A stretch of DNA of 64,000 nucleotides from JAGXFP01 sp039714535. Lineage in GTDB: Bacteria; Desulfobacterota; Desulfobulbia; Desulfobulbales; JAGXFP01. The notes under the pieces were generated by a model. The model did no database searches. It was given only the letters and a program-made list of their open reading frames with translations, and was not told where the DNA came from. Shown here piece after piece: positions 8,149 through 17,011 of this stretch. Position numbers and translations under genes: made by a program. Location of the stretch: positions 1 through 64,000 of the forward strand of contig JBDLJC010000009.1 of NCBI GenBank assembly GCA_039714535.1, written 5' to 3'. Numbering within the stretch: the stretch's first letter is position 1; each line of letters starts with the position of its first letter.

Positions 8149-9897
8149 ATGAACGAAACTTTTGATCTATGGCAGTTGTTGGCGGGGCTCGGCATTTTTA
8201 TTTTCGGGATGCATCTCCTCGAGGACTCCGTGAAATCTTTGTCCGGCAGGGCGTTTCGGCGGATGATCTCCAATTATACCAGGGGACGGCTGCGGGCAAT
8301 CGGCAGTGGCGCCATGGTGACCGGGGTGTTGCAGAGCAGTTCGGCGGTCTCCCTTATGGTCCTGGCCTTTGTCGGGGCCGGGGTAGTGAACATGGAGAAT
8401 GCCATAGCGGTGATGATGGGCGCCAATATCGGCACCACTTTCACCGCCTGGGTCGTTGCATTTCTCGGTTTCAAACTGGAGATCGACAGCTTTGCCTTCC
8501 CGTTCATTGCCATTGCCGGTATTGGCCTGATATTTTCCGAAGTCACCTCCAGGCTCTTCAGTCTAAGCAGATTTTTGCTTGGTTTCGGCTTCCTGTTCCT
8601 TGGCCTCAATTATATGAAGGTCAGTGTGGAAGGTCTTTCCCTGCTCTTCGATCTGAGCCAGTTCCACGATTACGGTCTTTGGCTGTATCTGGTGGCTGGC
8701 GTCGCTCTTACCGCTCTGATGCAGTCGAGTTCGGCCACCATTGCTATCGTGCTGACGGCGATGAATAGTCAACTGATCAGTTTTAATATGGGGGTGGCGA
8801 TGGTTATTGGCGCCAATGTCGGCACCACCGTCACTGTTATGCTGGGTTCGCTCGGTAGAGGGGTGCGGGCCAAAAAGATAGTGGGCATGAGCCATCTCGT
8901 CTTTAATCTGGTTACCGGTTTTATCGCTTTTCTCGGGATCAATGGGTTGGTCTGGCTGGTTGGGATTTCGGTCGACATAAATTCCAACAGCGTGATGGGG
9001 CTGGCCCTCTTCCATACCTTATTCAATATCCTAGGTGTGCTTCTTTTCTACCCGTTCATCGTCCTGCTGGCCCGGACGCTGGACGGAATTTATCCGCAAC
9101 GGCAGAGGGTGCTGACCGTTTATCTGGATCGGACTCCGGTCGAGGTGGCCGATGCGGCTGCTGCCGCCCTGGCCAAAGAGATCAGTCACCTGCTTGAGGA
9201 ATGCCAACTCTATAACCTGCGGGTGCTGGAAATCGAGGAGAAACTTGTCTTTGCTCACGATTTGCCCTTCGAAAAGAGTGGTGGAAAGAAATTCGGTCTT
9301 GCTGATCTGTATGCGAATATCAAACTTCTCCATGCGGAAATTTTTGCCTATTACGCTAAACTTCAGGCCCAGAAACTAGAAGAACCCGAGGTCCATAACC
9401 TGGAAAGGGTGATCTTTGCCTCCAGAAACATCATGAACTCGATCAAAAATTTCAAGGGGATCAGGGCTGATCTGGATGAGTTCGATGCTTCGGAGAATAA
9501 ATATCTGAACGGGCAATACAAGTTGTTTCGTAAGAGATTGCTGGAGTTATACCAGGGCATGAATTTTCTTCGCAATCTGGACAGCCGGGAGGAGCAGTAC
9601 CGGGAATTATTGAAGCTTTTCCTCCATATCGAAGAGGCGGATAAAACTTTTATCAGGGAGACCATGGATGCGGTTTCCGACAATAAAGTTCGGGAAATGG
9701 AGATAGCCTCGCTCCTGCTGGTTAACCGTTTGTTCACCCAAGGCTGCCGACTGCAGGTCTTCGCCATGAAAGATTTGCTCTTATCTCCCGAACAGATCAA
9801 CGATTTTGACCGGGCCCTGGATATGAAAGAACTGATTGAAGAGGAAAAGGCCAAGGAAGCAAAAAACAACCTCGACGAAAAACAGGCTGCCGGTTGA
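8149..9897 (+). CDS. Na+/phosphate cotransporter with PhoU-like tail
   Basis: Inner-membrane sodium-coupled phosphate carrier of the NptA/PiT-like Na/Pi family (582 residues). The two inverted membrane halves carry the signature QSSSA motifs at about 62-66 and 192-196, with GANIGTT and GANVGTT repeats after them. The cytosolic C-terminal part (about 330-560) is helical and PhoU-like. GAGG sits just ahead of ATG 8149. It is a single gene, closed by a UUCG terminator. It complements the high-affinity Pst system encoded 4-10 kb away, either for low-affinity uptake or for efflux. Confidence 0.9.
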   Translation: MNETFDLWQLLAGLGIFIFGMHLLEDSVKSLSGRAFRRMISNYTRGRLRAIGSGAMVTGVLQSSSAVSLMVLAFVGAGVVNMENAIAVMMGANIGTTFTAWVVAFLGFKLEIDSFAFPFIAIAGIGLIFSEVTSRLFSLSRFLLGFGFLFLGLNYMKVSVEGLSLLFDLSQFHDYGLWLYLVAGVALTALMQSSSATIAIVLTAMNSQLISFNMGVAMVIGANVGTTVTVMLGSLGRGVRAKKIVGMSHLVFNLVTGFIAFLGINGLVWLVGISVDINSNSVMGLALFHTLFNILGVLLFYPFIVLLARTLDGIYPQRQRVLTVYLDRTPVEVADAAAAALAKEISHLLEECQLYNLRVLEIEEKLVFAHDLPFEKSGGKKFGLADLYANIKLLHAEIFAYYAKLQAQKLEEPEVHNLERVIFASRNIMNSIKNFKGIRADLDEFDASENKYLNGQYKLFRKRLLELYQGMNFLRNLDSREEQYRELLKLFLHIEEADKTFIRETMDAVSDNKVREMEIASLLLVNRLFTQGCRLQVFAMKDLLLSPEQINDFDRALDMKELIEEEKAKEAKNNLDEKQAAG

Positions 9898-9951
9898 TTT
9901 CCTGGTCGGCAGCCATTGCATGATGGTTGGGGCTGTGTTATAGGTTCGGGC

Positions 9952-10002
9952 GGCGTGCGGGCCTTAACTGCACGCCCTTCCATGGCCGCTTATTCGGCCA
10001 TG
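9952..10002. repeat. Two tandem hairpins after the Na/Pi transporter
   Basis: GGCGTGC / GCACGCC (9952-9976) and CATGGCCG / CGGCCATG with a 6-nt loop (9981-10002). They precede the terminator at 10014. They may protect the 3' end or act as terminators for the convergent minus-strand transcript. Confidence 0.45.
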
Positions 10003-10013
10003 TTATTTATATA

Positions 10014-10043
10014 GGGAGTCATCTTCGGATGGCTCCTTTTTTT
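10014..10043 (+). terminator. UUCG-loop intrinsic terminator
   Basis: GGAGTCATC-TTCG-GATGGCTCC followed by seven T residues, ending the Na/Pi transporter transcript. Confidence 0.85.
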
Positions 10044-10058
10044 GTGCCTGGACTGTAG

Positions 10059-11396
10059 TTAGGAATAGATCCTGGGTTTGGTGATTTTGCTGATGGTCTT
10101 GTAGCTGTCGTAATTCCAGAAGAAGGAGATGCCGGTTGCAAAAAGGCTGCGGGTTTTGACAAAGGTCTTGAGGCCTCGTTTAAGTGAGGTCAAGGGGGAA
10201 GATACGGCCTGGTAGGCGTCGATCAGTCCCTGATACAGTTCTTCCGGTCCCATGTGATTGGGCTGGTAGACCGGTTCGAAGATGTTATAGGCCTCCCAAT
10301 CCTGCGGGTAGTTGTTGAGGAGCAGGCGTTTTTCCTCGGTCAGTTGTTGGTAAAGGGCGGTGCCGGGCAGCGGGGTCTGGATACTGAGCTGGACGGCATC
10401 GACCTCGGCTTCCATAATAAAATCGAGGGTCCGCTTGAAGGTATCCGCATCGTCATTATCGGTGCCGAAAATGAAACCGCCGACAATGGCGATGCCGTGG
10501 TCGTGGATCTTTTTGATGGCGTCTTTAAAGTTCCGGGTGGTGGGGCGCATATTTATTTTTTTGCCCATGCCCCCGAGCACCTCCTGCTCGATCGATTCGA
10601 AACCGATCAAAAAAGCCTTGGCGCCGCTATCAGCGGCCGCCTTCAGTAGGCCGTCGTGCTCGACGATGTTCAGACAGGTCTGGCCGCCCCATTCCTTGCC
10701 GGTGTCCTGCAGCCGTTCAAAAAGACGAAAGGCCCGGTCGATACAGTTCTGACCGGAACCGATGATGTTGTCGTCGATTATAAAGAGGCGCTTGTCGGGG
10801 ATGGAGTTGATTTCGGCTATGACATTGTCGATTTTCCGCATCCGGTACTGGCCGCCGTTGAACTGGGTTACCGAACAGAACTTGCAGTTATGGGGACATC
10901 CCCGCGAGGTCTGAACGGTCTGGACGAAATACTTGTTGGTCAGGAGGTCGCGGCGGGGAGCAGGCAGATTAGTGATGTCCGGTCGTTTTTCGACCCGGTA
11001 AAATTTTTGCATTCGGCTTGCCGAAAAATCCTGCAGCAATTGAGGCCATAATTCCTCGCCCTCGCCGACCACGACCGCATCGGCGTATCGGCTGGCTTCT
11101 TCCGGCATCATTGAGGGATGAATACCACCCAGCACCACCGTCACCCCCCGTTTACGGAATTCGCTACTGATCTCGTAGGCCCTGGGGGCCAGAGGGGTCA
11201 TGCAGGTAATGCCGACCAGATCGGCATCGGTGTTGTAATCGATATCGTCAAAGGCCTCGTCAATGATCTGCACCTCATATTCGGCGGGGGTGTGGCTGGC
11301 GATCAGCCCCAAGTTGAGGGGTGGCAAGGCCAGAACCCGGACATTTTCGAGGAGTTTGGTGCGATAGGCCGGGCTGATTAGTAATATTTTTTTCAT
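10059..11396 (-). CDS. B12-binding domain radical SAM protein
   Basis: A 445-residue cobalamin-binding plus radical SAM enzyme. The N-terminal 130 residues form the B12-binding fold (LPPLNLGLIAS, VGITCMTPLAPRAYEIS, VVLGGIHPSMMPEEA, VVGEGE). The radical SAM core has CPHNCKFC (Cys 167, 171, 174) binding the [4Fe-4S] cluster. These enzymes do methyl transfers or unusual C-C/C-P chemistry; the substrate is unknown. ATG 11396 has an AGGAG site and lies 13 nt after the BtrH-like gene, so the two are one operon. Its C-terminus ends just before the hairpin region shared with the Na/Pi gene. Confidence 0.85.
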   Translation of the reverse strand: MKKILLISPAYRTKLLENVRVLALPPLNLGLIASHTPAEYEVQIIDEAFDDIDYNTDADLVGITCMTPLAPRAYEISSEFRKRGVTVVLGGIHPSMMPEEASRYADAVVVGEGEELWPQLLQDFSASRMQKFYRVEKRPDITNLPAPRRDLLTNKYFVQTVQTSRGCPHNCKFCSVTQFNGGQYRMRKIDNVIAEINSIPDKRLFIIDDNIIGSGQNCIDRAFRLFERLQDTGKEWGGQTCLNIVEHDGLLKAAADSGAKAFLIGFESIEQEVLGGMGKKINMRPTTRNFKDAIKKIHDHGIAIVGGFIFGTDNDDADTFKRTLDFIMEAEVDAVQLSIQTPLPGTALYQQLTEEKRLLLNNYPQDWEAYNIFEPVYQPNHMGPEELYQGLIDAYQAVSSPLTSLKRGLKTFVKTRSLFATGISFFWNYDSYKTISKITKPRIYS

Positions 11397-11409
11397 GTCA
11401 AGTCTCCTG

Positions 11410-12411
11410 TTAAGCAATGGCCTTGGCCAGATCTCGATATAGTTCTTCTTCCAGCGTGGCGATCTCCATCAGGATTTTGGCCATGACCGGAAAGCTGTCC
11501 TCGGTTCCGGCGCGGCCCTTACAGTTTCGCGCCGCCCGGACGGCTAACTCCCGCCAGCGGTCACCGATGGCGGTCATTCTTGCCGAGAAGGCAATAAAGC
11601 GGTCATCATTGAGATGGGCGGCTGCTTCCTGGAGGAAGGCTGCGTAGATGAAGCGAAAGCCGGCCCCACCGGTGCCGATCTCCTCCTGCATTCTGAGTAA
11701 TTGCCCCAGATGGAGCAGGGCATTTTCCTCACCCAATTTGGCGGGCCATCTCTCCAGTCGTTTGGCCAAAAAGCGGATGCCGGAAATACCGATGATCGGC
11801 AGAGGGTACTTGAGCATGGCCTTGGTGGCGGTTTTGATCCCGTTTTTTATCGCTTTCGGGAAATCAAGCTGATCCGGAACCTTACTCAGGCAGTACATTT
11901 TACCTTTGGGGGCCAGGGCTCCTTTGGCGAAACGGGCCTTCCGCAGATCAGCGGCCCCGCAGACCACCGGTTCCGGAAAGACCGGATCGCTGATCAGGTA
12001 GCTGTCTCCCTTCTTGCCGAATACCACCAGATTATGCATGTTGAAGTGAAAGCGGTAGGCATCCGGGAAATAGGGAAGCCACCAGGCCCCGGTCTGCAGG
12101 CCCACCGGTGTGCCCTTGGCGAGGGATTCATCCAAAACGGCCATGGCGAGCTGCTGGTCACGGAACTTTCTGGTCTCAATCTTGATGCCCAGTTCCCTGG
12201 TGACCCTTTTAAAGATAGAGCCGGCGGCGACCCGGAAAGTGGTCAGCGGTAGATGGTTCAACCTGATAAAAGGGATATAGCCGAAGAACAGCCCGGCCCC
12301 GATGCCAAAGGTCATGGCCTCGCTTATCTCGACTCCGTAGTGGGAGATCAGACCGGCGGTGGCGCCGTTTTCGCAGTGGGCGGATTGGCGGTGCTTATAA
12401 TCTATTTTCAT
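11410..12411 (-). CDS. BtrH N-terminal domain protein
   Basis: A 333-residue protein with the BtrH_N domain (named after the butirosin acyltransferase BtrH). The HCENGATAGLISHYG block, the FGIGAGLFFGYI block and the later HNLVVFGKKGD..LISDPVF block are the conserved parts and resemble a papain-like Cys-His fold (Cys at about 13, His at about 125). Family members transfer acyl groups from carrier proteins in secondary-metabolite pathways, yet no carrier protein or synthase is encoded here. The helical C-terminal half (about 210-333) is typical of the family. It lies between a small unknown protein and a B12 radical SAM protein on one strand. Confidence 0.75.
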   Translation of the reverse strand: MKIDYKHRQSAHCENGATAGLISHYGVEISEAMTFGIGAGLFFGYIPFIRLNHLPLTTFRVAAGSIFKRVTRELGIKIETRKFRDQQLAMAVLDESLAKGTPVGLQTGAWWLPYFPDAYRFHFNMHNLVVFGKKGDSYLISDPVFPEPVVCGAADLRKARFAKGALAPKGKMYCLSKVPDQLDFPKAIKNGIKTATKAMLKYPLPIIGISGIRFLAKRLERWPAKLGEENALLHLGQLLRMQEEIGTGGAGFRFIYAAFLQEAAAHLNDDRFIAFSARMTAIGDRWRELAVRAARNCKGRAGTEDSFPVMAKILMEIATLEEELYRDLAKAIA

Positions 12412-12412
12412 G

Positions 12413-12844
12413 CTATTTCTGGTCCTGACCTGGAATTTTCAATCTTTTTACCAGCAATACATCTTGCAGTTGCTCCACCGTCACTTTAAGCAGACTCGCA
12501 TAGCGGTTGAGCAGATTGTTATTCAATTTTTTAAATATCCGTGGTTTGAGGTGCCGTTTGACTCGCCAGCGCATGATTCCCATATACTGGGCCAGCAGGG
12601 CAACATCCATCTGGTTCCGGGCCATATGGTAGACCAGAGGGGATGCCTCGTTATTAAGGACCTGGAGGCGGGCCTTCTCGATCTGCTCTGCGATCACTTC
12701 CCAGGCCTGATAGTTGGAGATGTTTTTCGGCTCCCAGCCGGCGCTGGGCACCATGACGTAAGCACCGTTGTCATCAACCGCGTAGGTGACTTCTTTCAGG
12801 CCATCGGCAAGACCTTGATCCTGCGGGACTTCTTCTTTGCGCAT
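12413..12844 (-). CDS. Conserved-type small protein, first gene of BtrH cluster
   Basis: A 143-residue soluble protein that I cannot assign. The N-terminal part reads as a short beta segment (EVTYAVDDNGAYVMVPSAGWEPKN). The C-terminal half is helical with a basic patch (MRWRVKRHLKPRIFKKL) and an LLNRYASLLKVTVEQL end, compatible with a helix-turn-helix-like fold. Its stop sits just before the BtrH-like start, so translation is probably coupled. The shared operon suggests a role in the same unknown modification pathway. Confidence 0.6.
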   Translation of the reverse strand: MRKEEVPQDQGLADGLKEVTYAVDDNGAYVMVPSAGWEPKNISNYQAWEVIAEQIEKARLQVLNNEASPLVYHMARNQMDVALLAQYMGIMRWRVKRHLKPRIFKKLNNNLLNRYASLLKVTVEQLQDVLLVKRLKIPGQDQK

Positions 12845-13230
12845 CTTATTCTCTAAACTTGGGCCATTATTGGTGTCGTTCTGAAAGTCTCTTGCTGAAT
12901 GTCATTGTTGGACTGGTAATATATTCAAATACCAGATAAATTACCAATCAGATTTAATGAGGTGGGGTTTTTCTTATTAAAAAGACGGGTTTGCCATTGA
13001 AGTGAGCGGCGCGGCTAAAAACCCCGCGCGAGAGGTAGACGTTGTTCTTCGCATTCAGTCTACTGACTGGCTCGGAGCTTTTGACGATTGATTAGAATAT
13101 TGCCCATTTTGGCATTACAATTGACTATGCGGCCTAGTAATATCAACTAGTTGTAGAGCGCTCAGCCCAGTGTTCTGCCATGATATCAGTTGGTTAGCGT
13201 ACCACTTGGCCTTTCTTAGAAGCCACTTTT
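12845..13230. other. Intergenic, no gene recognised
   Basis: AT-rich region upstream of the BtrH cluster. It contains a GCGCGG/CCGCGC hairpin near 13010-13030 without a T tract. No frame with a ribosome site was seen. Confidence 0.4.
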
Positions 13231-13319
13231 GGGGGTCAGAAAGAGCCTTCTAAGCTCAAAAACGCCCCTGTTTCTAGGTTCTTTTATCATGATTTCAACG
13301 TGTTGGCTTGGTCCGACCC
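13231..13319. repeat. Degenerate repeat, copy 1 (GGGGTCAGA ... TCCGACCC)
   Basis: An element of about 90 bp bounded by GGGGTCAGA and GGTCCGACCC, which are inverted relative to each other. The interior contains AAGCTCAAAAACGCC. The same interior and right end recur at 13530-13604. It resembles remnants left around REP-associated or other small transposase elements; this origin is inference. Confidence 0.4.
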
Positions 13320-13529
13320 TAAGTTGCCTAAGTTGCTAAGATAGTCTTGTTAGACAAGAAATTTGCACTATGTTAATGTGCCGGGAACTAAGTTTAAGAA
13401 ATGACCTCTTTGTTTTATTTGGTTGAGTGATGTTGGCCTTCTTCATTGGAGACAGATATATTGAATAGTCTTGACGAGCTTTTTAGATAATTAGTCGTCT
13501 TAGACTGCTCTTTTTCATGGTAAAAAGGG

Positions 13530-13604
13530 TGCTTTAAGCCCGAAAAACGCCTATATTTTAAATATATAGTTAATAAGTTTGAATAGTTAGCTTGGTCCGA
13601 CCCC
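13530..13604. repeat. Degenerate repeat, copy 2
   Basis: Shares AAGCCCGAAAAACGCC and the right end AGCTTGGTCCGACCCC with copy 1 about 285 bp away. The left end has decayed. No transposase is nearby. A 73-codon frame starting inside it has no ribosome site. Confidence 0.4.
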
Positions 13605-13829
13605 AGTGCGCATTTATTGCTGTTATGTTTTTATCTATTTGTAATAAAAAGATAAATGGTGGCTTTGCACATAGGAGATATCATGACTTCCCATCCTTAT
13701 ACTCAGTAGAAATTTTCAGTTTGAGGAGGGCTGATTATTTTAGATATTGGGATGCAATTTTTAATAACTGGCAAACCTTATACTCCTCATTAAACCATTG
13801 GTTATTGATCTAGCTGAACCTATATCCAG

Positions 13830-14498
13830 TTATTCGTTATAAACTTCCGGTGTGTGCCGAACTATTTCGGCATCTACCAGATAGACTACATCTTCTGCAA
13901 TATTGGTTGCGTGATCAGCCATTCTCTCCAGATGCCTGCCAACCGACAATGTGTGCAGCAGACTATTGATATCTTCAGGATGGGCCACCAGCTCTTCTTT
14001 TACCATGGCGTACATATTGCGGTTCAGCTCATCTATATTATCATCGGCAGCCCGGACTTTATGGGCCAAGGAAACATCCATATTGACCAATGAATCTATG
14101 CTTTGACTCAGCATCTTTTCAACCTTCGTTGCCATCTCTGAAATAATTTCAGCGAAAAAGACACTCTTCTGGTCGGCCAAATATATCGACCGCTCCGCGA
14201 TGTTTACCGCCAAATCGCCGACCCTTTCCAGGTCACTGTTTATCTTCAGCACTGCAATGATGAAGCGCAGGTCGATGGCTACCGGCTGGTGCAAAGCGAG
14301 GATCTTCAGACATTCTTCTTCGATCTCGACCTCCAGTTCATCAATCTCCGGGTCCCTGGTGATGATTTCTTCGGCCATCCGCCCGTCACGATTCAAAACC
14401 GACTTGGTGGCAAGGTACACCATGTCTTCAACGATGGAGCTCATGACCAGCAACTTTTTCTTCAGATTATCGATCTCTCGTTGTAAGTGTCTTGGCAT
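13830..14498 (-). CDS. phoU: Phosphate signalling protein PhoU
   Basis: A 222-residue all-helical protein with two PhoU repeats. The metal-binding ExxxD motifs are visible (LEVEIEEECLKILALHQPVAIDLRF, then DLERVGDLAVNIAE and HLERMADHATNIAED). It links the Pst transporter to the PhoR kinase and represses the Pho regulon when phosphate is plentiful. It is the last gene of pstSCAB-phoU, 15 nt after pstB, with AGGAG before ATG 14498. Confidence 0.95.
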   Translation of the reverse strand: MPRHLQREIDNLKKKLLVMSSIVEDMVYLATKSVLNRDGRMAEEIITRDPEIDELEVEIEEECLKILALHQPVAIDLRFIIAVLKINSDLERVGDLAVNIAERSIYLADQKSVFFAEIISEMATKVEKMLSQSIDSLVNMDVSLAHKVRAADDNIDELNRNMYAMVKEELVAHPEDINSLLHTLSVGRHLERMADHATNIAEDVVYLVDAEIVRHTPEVYNE

Positions 14499-14513
14499 TA
14501 CACGCTCCTTTTT

Positions 14514-15290
14514 TCAGCCAAACCTGCCGGTAATATAATCTTCGGTCTGCTTTGCCTTAGGGTTGGTAAATAGATTACTGGTCACACCGTACTCCACAAG
14601 ACTGCCTTCATAAAAAAAGGCGGTATAATCTGAAACTCTGGCCGCCTGCTGCATATTATGGGTAACGATGATGATCGTATAGTCTTCTTTCAGTTCACCG
14701 ATGAGATCTTCAACCTTGGCGGTTGATCGCGGATCAAGAGCAGAGGCAGGTTCATCCATCAAAAGGATTTCAGGTTGTACGGCCAGAGCCCTGGCAATAC
14801 AAAGCCGCTGCTGCTGGCCACCGGAAAGACCTAAAGCATTGTCATCGAGGCGGTCTTTAACCTCATCCCACAACCCGGAGCGCTCCAAGCTCTTTTCAAC
14901 GATCTCGGTCAACAGTTCGCTGCTCTTTATCCCGTGGATTCTTGGCCCATATGCAACATTGTCAAAGATCGATTTGGGGAAAGGATTTGATTTCTGGAAA
15001 ACCATCCCGACACTTTTTCGTAATGAAACGATATCCATTCCCGATTCATAAATATCGGTACCATCTATCTTTATCGTACCAGCCAGACGGGTATCATCAA
15101 TGATGTCGTTCATCCGGTTCAAGGTCCGCAGAAATGTTGATTTCCCGCAACCGGACGGACCGATCAGGGCCGTAACCATCTTGCTGGGGATAGACAGGTT
15201 GATATTAAACAGGGCCTGAGTGTCACCGTAATAAAAGTTCAATTCCGCCACTTCAATGGCTGTATCGGTCGGTTTTACTTTAACTACCAT
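14514..15290 (-). CDS. pstB: Phosphate ABC transporter ATPase PstB
   Basis: The ATPase that drives Pst phosphate import (258 residues, the usual size). Walker A is GPSGCGKST, the ABC signature is LSGGQQQRLCIARAL, Walker B is ILLMDEP, and the H-loop is VTHNMQQ. The start overlaps pstA by 7 nt, so synthesis is coupled. Works on the cytosolic face with PstA and PstC. Confidence 0.96.
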   Translation of the reverse strand: MVVKVKPTDTAIEVAELNFYYGDTQALFNINLSIPSKMVTALIGPSGCGKSTFLRTLNRMNDIIDDTRLAGTIKIDGTDIYESGMDIVSLRKSVGMVFQKSNPFPKSIFDNVAYGPRIHGIKSSELLTEIVEKSLERSGLWDEVKDRLDDNALGLSGGQQQRLCIARALAVQPEILLMDEPASALDPRSTAKVEDLIGELKEDYTIIIVTHNMQQAARVSDYTAFFYEGSLVEYGVTSNLFTNPKAKQTEDYITGRFG

Positions 15291-16135
15291 CTATATTTTC
15301 TCCTGAAATGTGACCTGATGATGATCGCGCCCAGGCTTAAGCCAAGAACCAGGATCAGTAGAACCAGCGCGGTCCCGTATTGCAAAGGGAGGACCTTGCT
15401 GGCATCAGGATGTTGGGTCGCCAGAATGTACAGGTGATATGGCAAAGCCATTACCTGATCAAAGATAGACTGGGGGAGTCTAGGCAAAAAGAATGCCGCC
15501 ACTGTCAACAAGATTGGGGCAGTTTCTCCGGCGGCCCGGCCAATCCCGAGAATAGCCCCGGTAATTATCCCGGAAAATGAATAGGGAAGCACATTGGTCC
15601 TTACCGCCTGCCATTTGCTAGCGCCCAGGGCTAGGCTTCCTTCCCGGAATGAACGGGGGACAGCCCGCAACGCTTCCTCGCTCGTAACGATTATAGTCGG
15701 CAGGACCATGCAGGCTAGGGTGATGCTGCCTGCCAGGATCGAAGCACCAAAACCGAAAAATATTACAAAAAGACCCAGGCCGAAAAGACCAAACACTATT
15801 GAGGGTACCCCTGCCAGGGTGATGATCGCCAGGCGGATCAGCTCTGTGACCCTGTTCCTCCGTGCGTACTCAGAAAGATAGATGGCACTGCCAACTCCGA
15901 AGGGCAGCGCAATAAGGATGGTCCCGGCTACGAGATAAGCCGTACCGACTATGGCCGGGAAGATTCCCCCCTCTGCTCCACCGCGTCGTGGCATTTCAGT
16001 CAGAAACTGCCAGTTGATGACAGGCAAGCCGTGCCAAATAATATCAACCAGTATGTAACCTATGACAAAAACGATGGCATAGGTTGTCAAACGCAGCCCG
16101 CTGGTGATCAGTATTTCCTTTAACTTATAGCTCAT
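15284..16135 (-). CDS. pstA: Phosphate ABC transporter permease PstA
   Basis: Inner-membrane permease (283 residues, about six helices) with the EAA-type loop REGSLALGASKWQAVRTNVLP that docks to PstB. It pairs with PstC. It overlaps pstC by 4 nt and pstB by 7 nt. Confidence 0.95.
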   Translation of the reverse strand: MSYKLKEILITSGLRLTTYAIVFVIGYILVDIIWHGLPVINWQFLTEMPRRGGAEGGIFPAIVGTAYLVAGTILIALPFGVGSAIYLSEYARRNRVTELIRLAIITLAGVPSIVFGLFGLGLFVIFFGFGASILAGSITLACMVLPTIIVTSEEALRAVPRSFREGSLALGASKWQAVRTNVLPYSFSGIITGAILGIGRAAGETAPILLTVAAFFLPRLPQSIFDQVMALPYHLYILATQHPDASKVLPLQYGTALVLLILVLGLSLGAIIIRSHFRRKYRW

Positions 16136-16998
16136 CTGAACATCCCGTATTTTTTCAGGACGCGCTGGGCCACGACATTGAGGGAAAAGGTCATGATGAG
16201 GAGAAGAATCCCGATCCAGAAGAGCGACTGATAATGAGTGCTGCCGAATGGCACTTCCCCCATTTCCGCAGCAATAGTAGCGGTCATTGTCCTGACCGAT
16301 TCCAGTGGGTTCCCTGTTATTCTGGCGGCATTGCCGGTGACCATCAGAACGGCCATGGTTTCACCTATCACACGGCCCGCTCCCAGCATTACAGCGGCAA
16401 CAATACCGGGCAGCGCCGCCGGTACGACAACCTTGAAAACCGTCTGCATCCGGCTGGCGCCGAGAGCGAGAGAAGCATTCTTATAGGCTGAAGGCACACT
16501 GTTTATGGCATCTTCCGAAACAGAAATTATGGTCGGAGTGGCCATCAGGGCCAGGAGAATAGCGCCTGAAAGCGCATTAAGCCCGCTGTTCAAACCAAAA
16601 ACACTCTTGACCAGGGGTGCAAGAACGATCAGGCCGAAAAAACCCAGGACGACCGAGGGGATACTGGCCAGCAGTTCGATAAATGGTTTGAGTATTTCCT
16701 TCTCGGACGGATTTGCCACTTCAGCAATGTAGATTGAGGAAAGGACTGAAGCAGGGACTGCAAAGGCCATTGCCAGCAGGGTGATAAGACCGGTTCCTGT
16801 CAATAATGGCAGAAGACCGTATCGTTCTTCCTGGAAAGAAACCGGCAACCATTTCGAATCGAGCAACGAAGCGAGACCGGGATGCTTGATAAAAGGCAGA
16901 GCCTCCTTGAAAAGGAAGATAAAAATGAGCAGCATTATCAGAATACTGGTCGAGGCTACCCCGAGGAAGCTCAGTTTGATTGCCTTGTCTTTCCACAT
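16132..16998 (-). CDS. pstC: Phosphate ABC transporter permease PstC
   Basis: Inner-membrane permease (288 residues) with the coupling loop YKNASLALGASRMQTVFKVVVP and the PSVVLGFFGLIVLAP segment found in PstC/PstA. It starts 13 nt after pstS. Together with PstA it forms the phosphate channel fed by PstS. Confidence 0.95.
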   Translation of the reverse strand: MWKDKAIKLSFLGVASTSILIMLLIFIFLFKEALPFIKHPGLASLLDSKWLPVSFQEERYGLLPLLTGTGLITLLAMAFAVPASVLSSIYIAEVANPSEKEILKPFIELLASIPSVVLGFFGLIVLAPLVKSVFGLNSGLNALSGAILLALMATPTIISVSEDAINSVPSAYKNASLALGASRMQTVFKVVVPAALPGIVAAVMLGAGRVIGETMAVLMVTGNAARITGNPLESVRTMTATIAAEMGEVPFGSTHYQSLFWIGILLLIMTFSLNVVAQRVLKKYGMFR

Positions 16999-17011
16999 GA
17001 TCGACAGCGCC

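Noticed and set aside
13592..13813. 73-codon plus-strand frame
   Set aside because: Starts inside a degenerate repeat, has no ribosome site and an implausible composition.
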